The notes: generated by a model not told the origin, from the sequence alone. A stretch of 64,000 nucleotides of DNA from Pseudomonas lini (GCF_001042905.1 NZ_JYLB01000009.1:124001-188000); one strand, 5' to 3'. Shown: positions 8,942 through 18,154, numbered from the stretch's first letter. Numbers and translations: made by a program.

Positions 8942-9067
8942 CCTGTGGGAGCTGGCTTCTGTGGCGAGGGGGCTTGCCCCCGTTCGGCTGCGAAGCAGTC
9001 GCAAAGCTTTTAGGGCCGCTTCGCGCCCCAACGGGGGCAAGCCCCCTCGCCACAGAAGCCCGCAGGT
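8942..9067. repeat. REP hairpin, GGCGAGGGGGCTTGCCCCCG family
   Basis: Arms CTGTGGCGAGGGGGCTTGCC at about 8959 and its complement ending near 9056 enclose a second nested stem (CTGCGAAGCAG...). A truncated GTGGGAGCTGGCTTC lies immediately upstream. It occupies the convergent gap between the esterase-like and VOC genes. Confidence 0.85.
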
Positions 9068-9072
9068 TCTGC

Positions 9073-9441
9073 CTATTCCCGGGTAAAAATCTCCAGCAGA
9101 TGCCCGTCCGGGTCATCGAAATACACCCGTCGGCCACCGCCGTAATCATTGATCTCGTTCGGCCGTTGCTTGCCAGGATCGGCCCACCAGGGCTGCTTGC
9201 GTGCTTGCAGGCGAGCAAAGGCCGCGTCGAAGTCTTCGTCGCCAATCAGGAACGCATAGTGTTGTGACGCGATGGGCGGGTCGTTGTTGTAGAAATCCAG
9301 CGACACTCCGTTATCGAATTTGACCACCAGCATCGGCCCGAACGGCTCGGCATCGGGCAGGCCGAGGAGGTCGGTCAGGTAGCAGGCCGACACCTGTTTG
9401 TCACGGCACCAGACGATGGTGTGGTTCAACTGAGCGCTCAT
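9073..9441 (-). CDS. VOC family (glyoxalase/dioxygenase-fold) protein
   Basis: A 122-residue single vicinal-oxygen-chelate module pair. Probable metal ligands are H7 (LNHTIVW), H61 (SQHYAF) and E117 (HLLEIF), and PDGHLLEI is the classic C-terminal motif. The reaction is unknown; relatives include glyoxalases, dioxygenases and antibiotic-binding proteins. GAGGA lies 6 nt before the ATG. Confidence 0.88.
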   Translation of the reverse strand: MSAQLNHTIVWCRDKQVSACYLTDLLGLPDAEPFGPMLVVKFDNGVSLDFYNNDPPIASQHYAFLIGDEDFDAAFARLQARKQPWWADPGKQRPNEINDYGGGRRVYFDDPDGHLLEIFTRE

Positions 9442-9619
9442 GGAAAATCCTCACGGCGAATCAGGTCGTTCATGTCGTGCCATGAGATTAGCTCAGGCTG
9501 TTGCGCAATGACTGCCCTGACCTAAGCTTGGGGCAAGGCGAACACAAATACGTTGCCTCACCCGGAACGTTCGCCGCGATGCGCAATCATTAGAGCGTGG
9601 ATATCAAAAGGAGATGCGC

Positions 9620-10153
9620 ATGCTCATCAGGTCTTTGACCCTGGCTACTCTGCTGGCTTTCGTCGGCCCCTTGTTCGCCGCCGATGACGATTCCCCTCTG
9701 GTTAAAGACGTGGGCAGGGCCCGTCCCCTGATTGTCATCGCGCCCAGTTCGGTCGACCCCACCTGGGTCAGCCTGAAAAAATCCCTGGATGAACCCGCCA
9801 GCCGCAAGGGCTTCACCGAGCGAAACATGGTGCTGTACACCGTGATCAATACGATGGGTCAGCGCGACGGCAAAGACCTTGACCCGCAAACGACGATGGC
9901 GTTGATCCGCTCGCTGAAACTGGGCGCCGGGGCGAAGAGCAAAATCATCCTGGTTGGCAAGGACGGCGAAAAGAAGCTTGAAAAAGATGTGGTCGAGCTG
10001 AAAGAGATTTTCAGCACCATCGACGCGCTGCCAGCCGCTGAAAAGGAAGCGACAGTACCGGTGCCAGCGCCGGTGGCTGACGTTGCACCGGCCAAAGGTG
10101 CAAAGGGCAAACCGGCGAAACCCGCCAAACCGCCTGAGCAGCCGGATGACTGA
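9620..10153 (+). CDS. DUF4174 domain protein, secreted
   Basis: A 177-residue protein with signal peptide MLIRSLTLATLLAFVGPLFA, then a DUF4174 core (RPLIVIAPSSVDPTW, ... KIILVGKDGEKKL) resembling a degraded thioredoxin-like fold, and a Pro/Ala/Lys-rich C-terminal tail. AAAGGAG at 9607-9613 fits ATG 9620 (6 nt spacing), not ATG 9614, so the later start is used. Probably periplasmic; function unknown. Confidence 0.85.
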   Translation: MLIRSLTLATLLAFVGPLFAADDDSPLVKDVGRARPLIVIAPSSVDPTWVSLKKSLDEPASRKGFTERNMVLYTVINTMGQRDGKDLDPQTTMALIRSLKLGAGAKSKIILVGKDGEKKLEKDVVELKEIFSTIDALPAAEKEATVPVPAPVADVAPAKGAKGKPAKPAKPPEQPDD

Positions 10154-10162
10154 ATTTTCGCT

Positions 10163-10300
10163 GGTAAGTTAAGAAAATTGAGCGACGAAAATCCTGTGGG
10201 AGCGTGGCTTGCCCGCGAAGAATGCACCGCAGTTTTTCAGGTGTTGCGCATCATCGTTCTTCGCGGGCAAGCCACGCTCCCACAGGTTCTGCGTCTTGAC
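10163..10300 (+). repeat. REPIN-type inverted repeat with conserved flanks, copy 2
   Basis: Same element as copy 1: GGTAAGTTAAG at 10163-10173, GAGCGACGAAAATCC from 10180, arms at 10196-10222 and 10257-10283, loop with GCACCGCAGTTTTTCAGG, then TTCTGCGTCTTGAC. Convergent gap between the DUF4174 gene and ampC. Confidence 0.85.
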
Positions 10301-10326
10301 CCTTTTTCGTTTATCCCCCGAACATC

Positions 10327-10471
10327 CGTAGCAGCTGCGAGCCTGCGAGGCTGCGTTCGGCTGCGAAGCAGTCGCAAAACCTGCCACCGCATTCTTTCAG
10401 GCAAACCGCATTCGCTGGATGGCGACCGCTTCGCGGCCGAACGCAGCCTCGCAGGCTCGGCAGTTGCTACG
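10327..10471. repeat. long inverted repeat, GCTGCGAGCCTGCGAGGCTGCG family
   Basis: Arms CGTAGCAGCTGCGAGCCTGC (10327) and the near-complement ending CAGTTGCTACG (10471) form a stem of more than 40 bp with small mismatches and a loop of about 60 nt. It lies directly downstream of copy 2, so the ampC 3' side carries two stacked hairpins. Confidence 0.8.
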
Positions 10472-10487
10472 GGACCGAGTCATTCGG

Positions 10488-11642
10488 CTATTCAGTCAGC
10501 GCACTCAAAATTTTGTGAGCGATTTTGATTCGTTCCGGGTTCGGGTAGTTTTTATTGGCCAGGATCACGATGCCGATGTCCTTCGTCGGAATACAGGCAA
10601 CGTAGGCGCCGAAGCCGCCGGTTGAGCCGGTTTTGTTGATCAGCACATTATCGTGTGGCGGTTGCGGCGGGTTCAGCGGTTGGACGGCATGAGCCTCCAT
10701 CGCCATCTGCGACGAGTTGCCGACGAGCAATGTGTCGAGCGTCACCGGATAGTTGTAGAACTCCCATCCCAACCCTTGAGTCATCTCGCCGACGGTGTAA
10801 TAACCGGTGTGAGTGATGGCGATGGCTTGCTGCAAGGGCTTTTCCAGCGAAGTCGGATTCATGTTCGCTTCAACATAGCGAAGCAGGTCCGAGGCACTGG
10901 TTTTCACGCCATACGCTTCAGAATCCAGTGCGCCCGGTTCGACCCGCACAGGTTTGTTGTCCTTGTTGTAACCCCAAGCGTAAAGCCCCATCTGATCCTG
11001 CGGCACCTTGAGGTAGCTGTGTTTCAGACCCAGTTTCGGCAGCAAGGTTTTTTCCATCAGCTCATCGAACGGCGCCCCCATGCTTTGCGCTGCCAGATAG
11101 CCGAATAACCCAATGCTGGGGTTTGAATACTGGCGATGAGTGCCGGCGGTGTAGGTCGGTTTCCACTGCTTGAAATAACCGAGCATTTTGTCCTGATGGT
11201 CTGCATCGCTGGGGAATTGCAGGGGCAAACCACCGGCGGTGTAGGTGCCGAGTTGCAGCAGGCTGATCCTGTCAAACGCGCTGCCACGCAATGTCGGTAG
11301 AACCTGACTGGCGTTGTCCGACAGGGTCAGTTTGCCTGTCGCCTGCGCGTAGGCGGCGAGGGTGGCGGTGAAGGTTTTACTCACCGAACCGATCTCGAAC
11401 AGGGTGTTTTCGGTGACGGCTTTGCCGTTTTCTTTCGAGGCCACGCCGTAGTTAAAGTAATGCGCTTTACCATTGACGGTAATCGCGACCGCGACACCGG
11501 GGATCTGCTGTTGCTGCATCACCGGTTCAATGGTTGCCTTGACGATGGCTTCGATGCGCTCGTCAGCAAAGCTGTGGCTAACGCCGAGCAGAAGTGCGAA
11601 AGCGCTGTAAGACGCGAGTTTTCTCTGATTCTTTTTAGGCAT
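10488..11642 (-). CDS. ampC: class C beta-lactamase
   Basis: Periplasmic serine cephalosporinase. Numbered from M at 11642 (384 residues): signal peptide to about SHSFA-DE, SVSK with nucleophile S86 and K89, the YSN variant of YxN at 172-174, and KTG at 337-339. The lower start is chosen because GGAAAG lies about 10 nt upstream and it gives a normal signal peptide; ATG 11660 would add six residues. It is divergent from ampR, as in inducible AmpC systems, so induction by cell-wall muropeptides is expected. Confidence 0.95.
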   Translation of the reverse strand: MPKKNQRKLASYSAFALLLGVSHSFADERIEAIVKATIEPVMQQQQIPGVAVAITVNGKAHYFNYGVASKENGKAVTENTLFEIGSVSKTFTATLAAYAQATGKLTLSDNASQVLPTLRGSAFDRISLLQLGTYTAGGLPLQFPSDADHQDKMLGYFKQWKPTYTAGTHRQYSNPSIGLFGYLAAQSMGAPFDELMEKTLLPKLGLKHSYLKVPQDQMGLYAWGYNKDNKPVRVEPGALDSEAYGVKTSASDLLRYVEANMNPTSLEKPLQQAIAITHTGYYTVGEMTQGLGWEFYNYPVTLDTLLVGNSSQMAMEAHAVQPLNPPQPPHDNVLINKTGSTGGFGAYVACIPTKDIGIVILANKNYPNPERIKIAHKILSALTE

Positions 11643-11801
11643 GATTGAATGACTTTCCATGAGTTTCTGTGGTGTTAACCGCTACACTCCGAGCGGTTTT
11701 TAAGCCGGTCCGTTGCTGGGCGAGCCAAATCTATGCAGTTTGGCGAAGACCGACAAACGACGATATTTCGGATGAGCCATTAGAAAATTTTGGGGGTGGG
11801 C

Positions 11802-12674
11802 ATGATTCGACCACATCTGCCGTTGAATGCGCTGCGCGCTTTCGAGGCTTCGGCACGTCATCTGAGTTTCACACGGGCGGCGGTGGAGTTGTGTGTCACG
11901 CAGGCGGCGGTGAGTCATCAGGTCAAAAGCCTTGAAGCCCAGCTTAACGTGACTTTGTTCAAACGCCTGCCCCGAGGCCTGATGCTGACCAGCGAAGGTG
12001 AAACCCTGCTGCCGGTGTTGCGCGAATCCTTCGACCGGATCGCCGAGACCCTGGAGCGTTTCGAGGGCGGGCATTTTCGCGAGGTGTTGACGGTGGGGGC
12101 GGTGGGGACGTTTGCGGTCGGCTGGCTGTTGCCGCGGCTGGCGGATTTTCAGACGAAACATCCGTTTATCGATTTGCGCCTGTCGACCAACAACAACCGG
12201 GTGGACGTGGCCGCTGAAGGCCTGGATTACGCCATTCGCTTTGGCGCGGGGGCGTGGCATGGGATCGAAGCGGTACGGTTGATCGAGGCGCCGCTGTCGG
12301 TGCTTTGCGTCCCCGAGATTGCGCGGCAATTGCACACACCGGCCGATCTGTTGCAGCAAACGCTGTTGCGCTCCTATCGCACGGATGAGTGGCCGGAGTG
12401 GTTTCAGGCAACCGGGCTCTCAATCCATGCGGCACCGCCGAGAAGCATCGTCTTCGATTCCTCGCTGGCGATGATGGAAGCGGCGTTACAAGGGGCGGGC
12501 GTAGCATTGGCGCCGCCCTTGATGTTCTCCCGGCAACTGGCCGCAGGCGTAATCGAGCAACCGTTCGCCATCGGGATCACCACGGGCAGCTACTGGTTGA
12601 CCCGCTTGCAGTCGCGCCCTGAAACGTCGGCGATGGCAGCGTTCAAGGACTGGTTGCTGCAAGCTTCGCTTTAA
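11802..12674 (+). CDS. ampR: LysR-type regulator of ampC
   Basis: A 290-residue LysR regulator. The N-terminus PHLPLNALRAFEASARHLSF followed by TRAAVELCVTQAAVSHQVKS is the canonical AmpR DNA-binding helix-turn-helix. The C-terminal effector domain senses UDP-MurNAc-peptides and anhydro-muropeptides in characterised homologues. ATG 11802 follows a purine-rich GGGGGTGGG, although that spacing is very short. A TTG at 11790 would add four residues. The 159-bp divergent region with ampC must hold the operator, but I could not single out a clean T-N11-A site. Confidence 0.93.
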   Translation: MIRPHLPLNALRAFEASARHLSFTRAAVELCVTQAAVSHQVKSLEAQLNVTLFKRLPRGLMLTSEGETLLPVLRESFDRIAETLERFEGGHFREVLTVGAVGTFAVGWLLPRLADFQTKHPFIDLRLSTNNNRVDVAAEGLDYAIRFGAGAWHGIEAVRLIEAPLSVLCVPEIARQLHTPADLLQQTLLRSYRTDEWPEWFQATGLSIHAAPPRSIVFDSSLAMMEAALQGAGVALAPPLMFSRQLAAGVIEQPFAIGITTGSYWLTRLQSRPETSAMAAFKDWLLQASL

Positions 12675-12681
12675 TACAAAA

Positions 12682-12778
12682 CCCTGTGGGAGCGGGCTTG
12701 CTCGCGAAGGGGCCATCACATTCAACATTGATGTTGACTGACACACCGCCTTCGCGAGCAAGCCCGCTCCCACAGGGA
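12682..12778. repeat. REPIN, GTGGGAGCGGGCTTGCTCGCG family
   Basis: Arms CCCTGTGGGAGCGGGCTTGC (12682) and its complement ending at 12778 enclose a loop with ACATTGATGTTGACTGACAC. The same family is at 16976, 26016 and 53258. Convergent gap between ampR and gudD. Confidence 0.9.
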
Positions 12779-12795
12779 TTGCATGTGTTTCAGGG

Positions 12796-14139
12796 TTACC
12801 GCACGAGACACGGCCGCTTGTTATCGAACGTCCACCCCGGAATCAGAAACTGCATCGCCACGCTGTCATCCCGCGCGCCCAGCCCCATGCCTTTGTACAA
12901 CTCATGGGCCTTGGCCAGTTGATCGATGTCCAGCTCAACCCCCAGGCCAGGTTTTTTCGGCACCTGCACGCAGCCGTCGACAATTTGCAGCGGCGCTTTG
13001 GTCAGGCGTTGGCCGTCCTGCCAGATCCAGTGGGTGTCGATGGCGGTGATCTCACCCGGCGCAGCCGCCGCGACGTGGGTGAACATCGCCAGGGAAATAT
13101 CGAAGTGGTTGTTGGAATGCGAGCCCCAGGTCAGGCCCCATTCGTGGCACATCTGCGCGACTCGAACCGAGCCCTGCAGGGTCCAGAAGTGCGGGTCGGC
13201 CAAGGGAATATCCACCGATTGCAACTGGATCGCATGGCCCATTTCCCGCCAGTCGGTGGCGATCATGTTGGTCGCGGTTTTCAGGCCCGTGGCACGACGG
13301 AACTCGGCCATGACTTCGCGGCCGGAGTAACCGTTTTCCGCACCGCAAGGGTCTTCGGCGTAAGCGAGAACGTGATGTTGATCCCGGCACAGGCGGACCG
13401 CTTCTTTCAGCGACCAGGCGCCATTCGGATCTAGGGTGATGCGCGCATCGGGAAAACGCTCGGCGAGGGCGGTGACCGCTTCGATTTCCTCGTCGCCGCT
13501 CAACACGCCACCCTTGAGTTTGAAGTCCTTGAAACCATAACGAGCGTGGGCGGCCTCGGCCAGGCGCACCACGGCGTCGGCGCTCATGGCTTTTTCGTGA
13601 CGCACACGGAACCAGTCGTTGTCGGCGTCCGGTTCGCTGCGGTAGGCCAGATCGGTTTCGTTGCGATCACCGACATAAAACAGGTAACCGAGCATCTTCA
13701 CTTCATCGCGTTGCTGACCTTCGCCGAGCAGGGCCGCGACCGGTACGTCCAGGTGCTGACCGAGCAAGTCGAGCAGGGCGGCTTCCAGGCCGGTGACCGC
13801 GTGAATGGTGATGCGCAGGTCGAAGGTCTGCAGGCCGCGACCACCGGCATCGCGATCGGCAAAGGTCTGGCGCACTTGATTGAGGATCTTCTGGTATGTG
13901 CCGATGGTGCTGCCGACCACCAGTGCGCGCGCATCTTCCAGCGTCTGACGAATACGCTCGCCACCCGGCACTTCGCCGACGCCAGTGTGGCCGGCGTTGT
14001 CCTTGAGGATCACGATGTTGCGGGTGAAAAACGGGCCATGGGCGCCGCTCAGGTTGAGCAGCATGCCATCGTGACCAGCCACGGGAACAACCTGCATGCT
14101 GGTGATGATTGGGGCTTTTGCGGTTTCTTGTGTGTTCAT
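12796..14139 (-). CDS. gudD: D-glucarate dehydratase
   Basis: Enolase-superfamily enzyme (447 residues) that dehydrates D-glucarate to 5-dehydro-4-deoxyglucarate. The mandelate-racemase-type active site is intact: KxK at K207/K209 (FKLKG), metal ligands D237 (LDPNG), E262 (AEDP) and N291 (TNMI), and catalytic H341 (GSHSNNHFD). ATG 14139 is preceded by AAGGAC; an open frame extends further upstream but through the end of gudP, so it is not used. It follows gudP by 25 bp in one operon. Confidence 0.96.
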   Translation of the reverse strand: MNTQETAKAPIITSMQVVPVAGHDGMLLNLSGAHGPFFTRNIVILKDNAGHTGVGEVPGGERIRQTLEDARALVVGSTIGTYQKILNQVRQTFADRDAGGRGLQTFDLRITIHAVTGLEAALLDLLGQHLDVPVAALLGEGQQRDEVKMLGYLFYVGDRNETDLAYRSEPDADNDWFRVRHEKAMSADAVVRLAEAAHARYGFKDFKLKGGVLSGDEEIEAVTALAERFPDARITLDPNGAWSLKEAVRLCRDQHHVLAYAEDPCGAENGYSGREVMAEFRRATGLKTATNMIATDWREMGHAIQLQSVDIPLADPHFWTLQGSVRVAQMCHEWGLTWGSHSNNHFDISLAMFTHVAAAAPGEITAIDTHWIWQDGQRLTKAPLQIVDGCVQVPKKPGLGVELDIDQLAKAHELYKGMGLGARDDSVAMQFLIPGWTFDNKRPCLVR

Positions 14140-14164
14140 TTTTATGTCCTTGAAAAGCAGGTAT

Positions 14165-15511
14165 TCAGGCGTGACGGGGCGAAGGTTTGCCCAAGGCAAC
14201 GGCCGGTGCGGGTTTCGGTTTATTGCGCGCGGCGAAGACGATGATCGCGGCGATGATCGACGTGGCGGCCAGGCCGTACAGCCCGCCCTGAATCGACCCG
14301 GTGTGTTCTTCCAGCAGACCGAAGGTGGTCGGCGCAACGAAGCCACCGAGGTTGCCCACCGAGTTGATCAGCGCGATCACACCAGCAGCAATCCGTGCAT
14401 CCAGGTACGCCTGGGGAATCGGCCAGAACAGCGAGGATGCCGATTTGAAACCCAGCGCGGCGAAGCAGATGGCGACGAAGGCGAAGATCGGCCCGCCGGT
14501 GGTGGACATGAACATCCCGGCGGCAGCGATCAGCAGCGCAGCGGCGACCCAGGCTTGCTGATGTTTCCATTTGGCCGACAACGTGGCGAAGGCATACATG
14601 CCGACGATCGACAGCAACCACGGAATCGAGTTGAACAGCCCGACCTGAATGTCGCTCAGGTCGCCCATCTTCTTGATGATGCTCGGCAGCCAGAAGGTCG
14701 CGGCGTAGATGGTCAACTGAATGAAGAAGTAGATCACGCAGAACAGGATGATCTGGCGATCCTTGAGCAGCGTGCCCAGCGACGGTTTGATCGGCGTCGC
14801 GGCTTCGCGGGCCAGTTGTTCGTCATCGATAGCTTTGACCAGTGCGTCCTGCTCAGGAAGGGTCAGCCATTTGGCGTCGTGGGGTTTGGAGTCCAGCCAG
14901 AACCAGACAAACACGCACAGTCCGACCGAGAACATGCCTTCAATGAAGTACATCCACTGCCAGCCGTGCATGCCCAAACCGCTGATTTGCAGCAGCAACC
15001 CGGACAGCGGGCCGGAGATCAGCGACGCAATGGCCGAGCCGCTGAGGAAGATCGCAATCGCCTTGCCGCGTTCGACGCCGGGCAACCAGCGGGTGAAGTA
15101 ATAAATCACCCCGGGGAAGAAACCGGCTTCGGCCACGCCGAGCAGAAACCGCAGGATGTAGAAGTGGGTTTCGTTCTGGATGAATGCCATGCAGGAGGCC
15201 ACCAGGCCCCAGGTCAGCATGATGCGGGTCAGCCAGATTCGTGCGCCGACTTTTTGCAGGAGGATGTTGGAGGGGACTTCGAACAGCGCGTAACCGATGA
15301 AGAACAGACCGGCACCGAGGCCGTAGGCGGCAGCGCCAATTCCTAAGTCATGTTCCATATGGGCGCGGACGAAGCCGATGTTCACGCGGTCGATGTAGTT
15401 AACGATGAACATGATCACGAACAGCGGCAGGACGTGGCGTTTCACTTTTGAGATGGCGGACTTCAGGACCGAATCGGCGCCCTCGTTCATCCCGGATATG
15501 GATGTATTCAC
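14165..15511 (-). CDS. gudP: MFS glucarate/galactarate transporter
   Basis: 448-residue inner-membrane permease of the anion:cation symporter family with 12 predicted TM helices. The N-terminal VNYIDRVNIGFV and the GWQWMYFIEG motif after TM5 are typical of hexarate/tartrate/phthalate ACS transporters. Operon position directly before gudD supports import of D-glucarate and perhaps galactarate. First gene of the operon, divergent from the GntR regulator. Confidence 0.92.
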   Translation of the reverse strand: MNTSISGMNEGADSVLKSAISKVKRHVLPLFVIMFIVNYIDRVNIGFVRAHMEHDLGIGAAAYGLGAGLFFIGYALFEVPSNILLQKVGARIWLTRIMLTWGLVASCMAFIQNETHFYILRFLLGVAEAGFFPGVIYYFTRWLPGVERGKAIAIFLSGSAIASLISGPLSGLLLQISGLGMHGWQWMYFIEGMFSVGLCVFVWFWLDSKPHDAKWLTLPEQDALVKAIDDEQLAREAATPIKPSLGTLLKDRQIILFCVIYFFIQLTIYAATFWLPSIIKKMGDLSDIQVGLFNSIPWLLSIVGMYAFATLSAKWKHQQAWVAAALLIAAAGMFMSTTGGPIFAFVAICFAALGFKSASSLFWPIPQAYLDARIAAGVIALINSVGNLGGFVAPTTFGLLEEHTGSIQGGLYGLAATSIIAAIIVFAARNKPKPAPAVALGKPSPRHA

Positions 15512-15877
15512 TGCTTTTCTCCCACTCGTTATTTTTATGCGGGGTGTGGCTGGGTGCTGCGTTGTTGATAGACATCATACAACTAGATTTTTTTAGTCGG
15601 CAAGTGTCGTCTCTCAACGAAATGGTGCTAGGTGGCAGGGTTTTTATTCGTTTTGCGGGTTTGTGTGGAGTATTTGTTGGGCTATGCCGTGGTCTGTTCA
15701 GTCGCCAATTTTTTATTTATCGGGACGGAGCGCCTGGATTCGATAGTTAAAATCGTCTGTTTTAGTGTGTTTGTTGAGTGTTGTCATACAAGTTTGGCGG
15801 CATTTTGTTGAAATTCCGATCACCGGGAGGCGAGCGCAGTGCTACGATCCGGATACCTGCTTTACGGATAAATCACC
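15512..15877. promoter_or_regulatory. gudP / GntR-regulator divergent control region with FadR-type operators
   Basis: This 366-bp AT-richer gap carries TTGTCATACAA at 15781-15791, with perfect TTGT/ACAA arms around a 3-nt centre, 86 bp before the regulator gene. A partial copy, ACATCATACAA, lies at 15572-15582 (8 of 11 matches), 61 bp before gudP. The spacing suits autoregulation and repression of the gud operon. No small gene is evident in the gap. Confidence 0.6.
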
Positions 15878-16591
15878 ATGCAAGAAGACATCGACGCACC
15901 CGCGCGCAAGCGTGCCCATAACCTTGCCCATGATCTGGTGAGCAAACTGACCCAGAGCATCCTGCTCGGCCAGATGGTTCCGGGGGACAAGCTGCCATCG
16001 GAGAACTCGATTGTTCAGGAACACGGCGTCAGTCGCACGGTGGTGCGCGAGGCAATCTCGAAGTTGCAGGCTTCGGGGCTGGTGGAAACCCGTCACGGCA
16101 TCGGTACTTTTGTCCTCGAGCGTGCACCGGATCAGGGGCTGCGACTGAACGTCGATACCGCGCTGGGCGTGCGCAGTATTCTGGAGTTGCGCATGGGCCT
16201 GGAAACCCAGGCCGCCGCGCTGGCAGCGGTGCGTCGCACAGACCAGCAATTGGCGCAGATGCGTGAAGCGCTGGATGACTATCAAAGCCTGTTGGCCAAC
16301 AACGACAGCTGCGTCGAGGCGGACAAACGCTTCCATCTGCTGATCGCCGAAGCCACCGGCAACGTGTGCTTCACCGAGATCATGCAGCACCTGGGCAGCG
16401 CCATGATCCCCCGGACCCGCGTCAATGCCGCCGAGCGTGGGTCGGCGGATTTGAGCAAGCTCGGGCAACTCGCCAACCTCGAACACGAGGCGATTCTCAA
16501 CGCCATCAAGCGCCAGGACCCGGACGCGGCGCGGGCGGCGATGTGGTTGCACCTGACTAACAGTCGCGACCGCTTTTCGGCTGATCGGTAG
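15878..16591 (+). CDS. FadR-subfamily GntR transcriptional regulator
   Basis: 237 residues: N-terminal winged helix-turn-helix (about 15-80, LLGQMVPGDKLPSENSIVQE with VSRTVVREAISKLQASGLVE) and a C-terminal helical FCD ligand-binding domain with the usual Asp/His metal-site spacing. Location next to gudPD and the TTGTCATACAA dyad in front of it suggest it is the glucarate-responsive repressor of this operon. It is therefore functionally analogous to CdaR of enterics but unrelated in sequence. Ligand not proven. Confidence 0.9.
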   Translation: MQEDIDAPARKRAHNLAHDLVSKLTQSILLGQMVPGDKLPSENSIVQEHGVSRTVVREAISKLQASGLVETRHGIGTFVLERAPDQGLRLNVDTALGVRSILELRMGLETQAAALAAVRRTDQQLAQMREALDDYQSLLANNDSCVEADKRFHLLIAEATGNVCFTEIMQHLGSAMIPRTRVNAAERGSADLSKLGQLANLEHEAILNAIKRQDPDAARAAMWLHLTNSRDRFSADR

Positions 16592-16683
16592 CCGCCGTTT
16601 GTCTCCTCGATAGCACCCCTTTTACAGGCTCGTTTCCAACCTGTACGGCCCAGATTCGCTGGACCTCATCAGTGAGGTGCGTC

Positions 16684-16926
16684 ATGGCTTACGAGCAAAT
16701 TCTTCAGGGTGGAACTTCCGATAACGACCCTGACAGACCCATTCCCGATAGGGACGATCCGTCGATGGATCACGATGCACCACCCGGCATGGATCCTTCG
16801 CGAGACCCGACCGATACGGACGTTGATCGTCCAGAAGACTGGAGGGACCCTGCTCTGGACCCGGATCTGGATGACGACATTCCGGCGCCGGATGAAGAAA
16901 CGCCATTGTCCGACGACAGGCGATAA
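16684..16926 (+). CDS. small Asp/Pro-rich disordered protein
   Basis: An 80-residue, strongly acidic protein built of D-P, D-R-P and D-D-P steps with no hydrophobic core, so it is probably disordered and cytosolic. GAGGTG lies a few bases before ATG 16684. Its C-terminus (DWRDPALDPDLDDDIPAP then DEETPLSDD) aligns with the end of the protein at 32498-32722 (GWKDPSAGDGIPDDDQMPLP, ND), so the two look like paralogues. Function unknown. Confidence 0.75.
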   Translation: MAYEQILQGGTSDNDPDRPIPDRDDPSMDHDAPPGMDPSRDPTDTDVDRPEDWRDPALDPDLDDDIPAPDEETPLSDDRR

Positions 16927-16951
16927 ACGAAACCCGGCCGATGTGCCTAAT

Positions 16952-17063
16952 GCCGGTAAGTTAAGCGCAATCCATGTGGGAGCGGGCTTGCTCGCGAAGA
17001 CGGCGGCACAATCAACATTGATGTCGCCTGATACATCGCCTTCGCGAGCAAGCCCGCTCCCAC
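16952..17063. repeat. REPIN, GTGGGAGCGGGCTTGCTCGCG family, with GCCGGTAAGTTAAG flank
   Basis: Arms at 16976-17000 and 17039-17063 enclose a loop with ATCAACATTGATGTCGCC. Left of it is GCCGGTAAGTTAAG (16952-16965), the flank that otherwise accompanies the GCGTGGCTTGCCCGCG family. Convergent gap before the EamA gene. Confidence 0.85.
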
Positions 17064-17089
17064 AGTGACCTCATGAACATCGGAGATCA

Positions 17090-17120
17090 CCTGTAGGAGC
17101 GAGGCTTGCCCGCGAAGGCG
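17090..17120 (+). repeat. solo REP, GTAGGAGCGAGGCTTGCCCG family
   Basis: A single unpaired arm, CCTGTAGGAGCGAGGCTTGC then CCGCGAAGGCG, 27 bp after the preceding REPIN. No inverted partner is seen nearby. Confidence 0.8.
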
Positions 17121-17146
17121 CCAGACGCATCAACACCAATCAGCGA

Positions 17147-18058
17147 TCAAACACTGGCCACTTGAATCCCAAAAAACCGCCGCTCCAGATTCAACGCCAA
17201 CACACTGACCAGCACCACCACCGCACCCACCACCACCATCAACGTCGGCTGCTCGCCCAAGCCAACAGACGCAATGGCCATCGCAGTAGGTGGAATCAGA
17301 TACATCGTCATCGTCGCCCGGCTCAAGTCCACATGAGTCAACACAAACGCCCAGCCCAGGTAGGCGAGGGCGCTGGGAAACACGCCCAATGCAACCACTG
17401 CCCATTGCACATGAAGCGGCGCGCTGACGATTTCGCTCGCCAGTCCCGGCAGATAAATCAGCAACAATGCCGTCCCCGACCAGACGGTGTAGCAGACCAG
17501 CGTCAACCCGTCATAGCGCCCGGACTGATGCTTCTGCAACGCAAAGTAGAAACTCCAAGACACTGCCGCCAGCAAAATAAGCAAGCCGCGAGCGTCGATG
17601 CTCCCCACTCCATGATCACCGGCCACCACAATTACCACGCCGGTCAAACCCAGCAACACGCAGCCCCAGCGCCACACGCTCACTCGGTCCTTGAATACGA
17701 AACGCGCCAGCAGCGTGCTGAACAACGGCGTGGTTTGCGCCAGCACACTGGACGCCCCGGCGCTGACCCCTTGCTGGCCGAAATTCAGTGCGACGTGATG
17801 CAGGCTCACGGCAAAGAAACCGAGCACGATCAGCAGCGGCCAGTCGCGCAGGTTAGGCAGGCGGATGCCTCGGAACACGGCGAGCACCGCCATGAACACC
17901 GATGCCACCAAAAACCGCAGCAGCGCCAGATGCCCCGGGTCATAGGCCTGCAAACCGATATGAATACCGGTCGGGGAATACCCCCAGCAGGCGACGACAA
18001 ACGCCATCGCCAGAATGATTTTGACGGAGAGATGAGAGGAGGGTGTGAGTGGCTTCAT
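17147..18058 (-). CDS. EamA/DMT-family transporter
   Basis: 303-residue inner-membrane protein with ten predicted TM helices in two EamA repeats (ACWGYSPTGIHIGLQAYDPG in the first, SWSFYFALQKH in the second). Such proteins usually export amino acids or other metabolites. ATG 18058 is used because the frame upstream overlaps the divergent LysR gene. The adjacent LysR gene is the likely regulator. Confidence 0.88.
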   Translation of the reverse strand: MKPLTPSSHLSVKIILAMAFVVACWGYSPTGIHIGLQAYDPGHLALLRFLVASVFMAVLAVFRGIRLPNLRDWPLLIVLGFFAVSLHHVALNFGQQGVSAGASSVLAQTTPLFSTLLARFVFKDRVSVWRWGCVLLGLTGVVIVVAGDHGVGSIDARGLLILLAAVSWSFYFALQKHQSGRYDGLTLVCYTVWSGTALLLIYLPGLASEIVSAPLHVQWAVVALGVFPSALAYLGWAFVLTHVDLSRATMTMYLIPPTAMAIASVGLGEQPTLMVVVGAVVVLVSVLALNLERRFFGIQVASV

Positions 18059-18154
18059 GGTCGGGCACCTGTGGGCGTATGCACCGAGTATCGGAAGCCT
18101 GACCGTTCGCCACAACTGACTTATACTGCGCCAACTATTCACTTTGGGTGATGT

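Noticed and set aside
11661..11801. Exact AmpR operator between ampC and ampR
   Set aside because: Several T-N11-A matches occur, as expected in AT-rich spacers, and none stands out enough to report as a feature.
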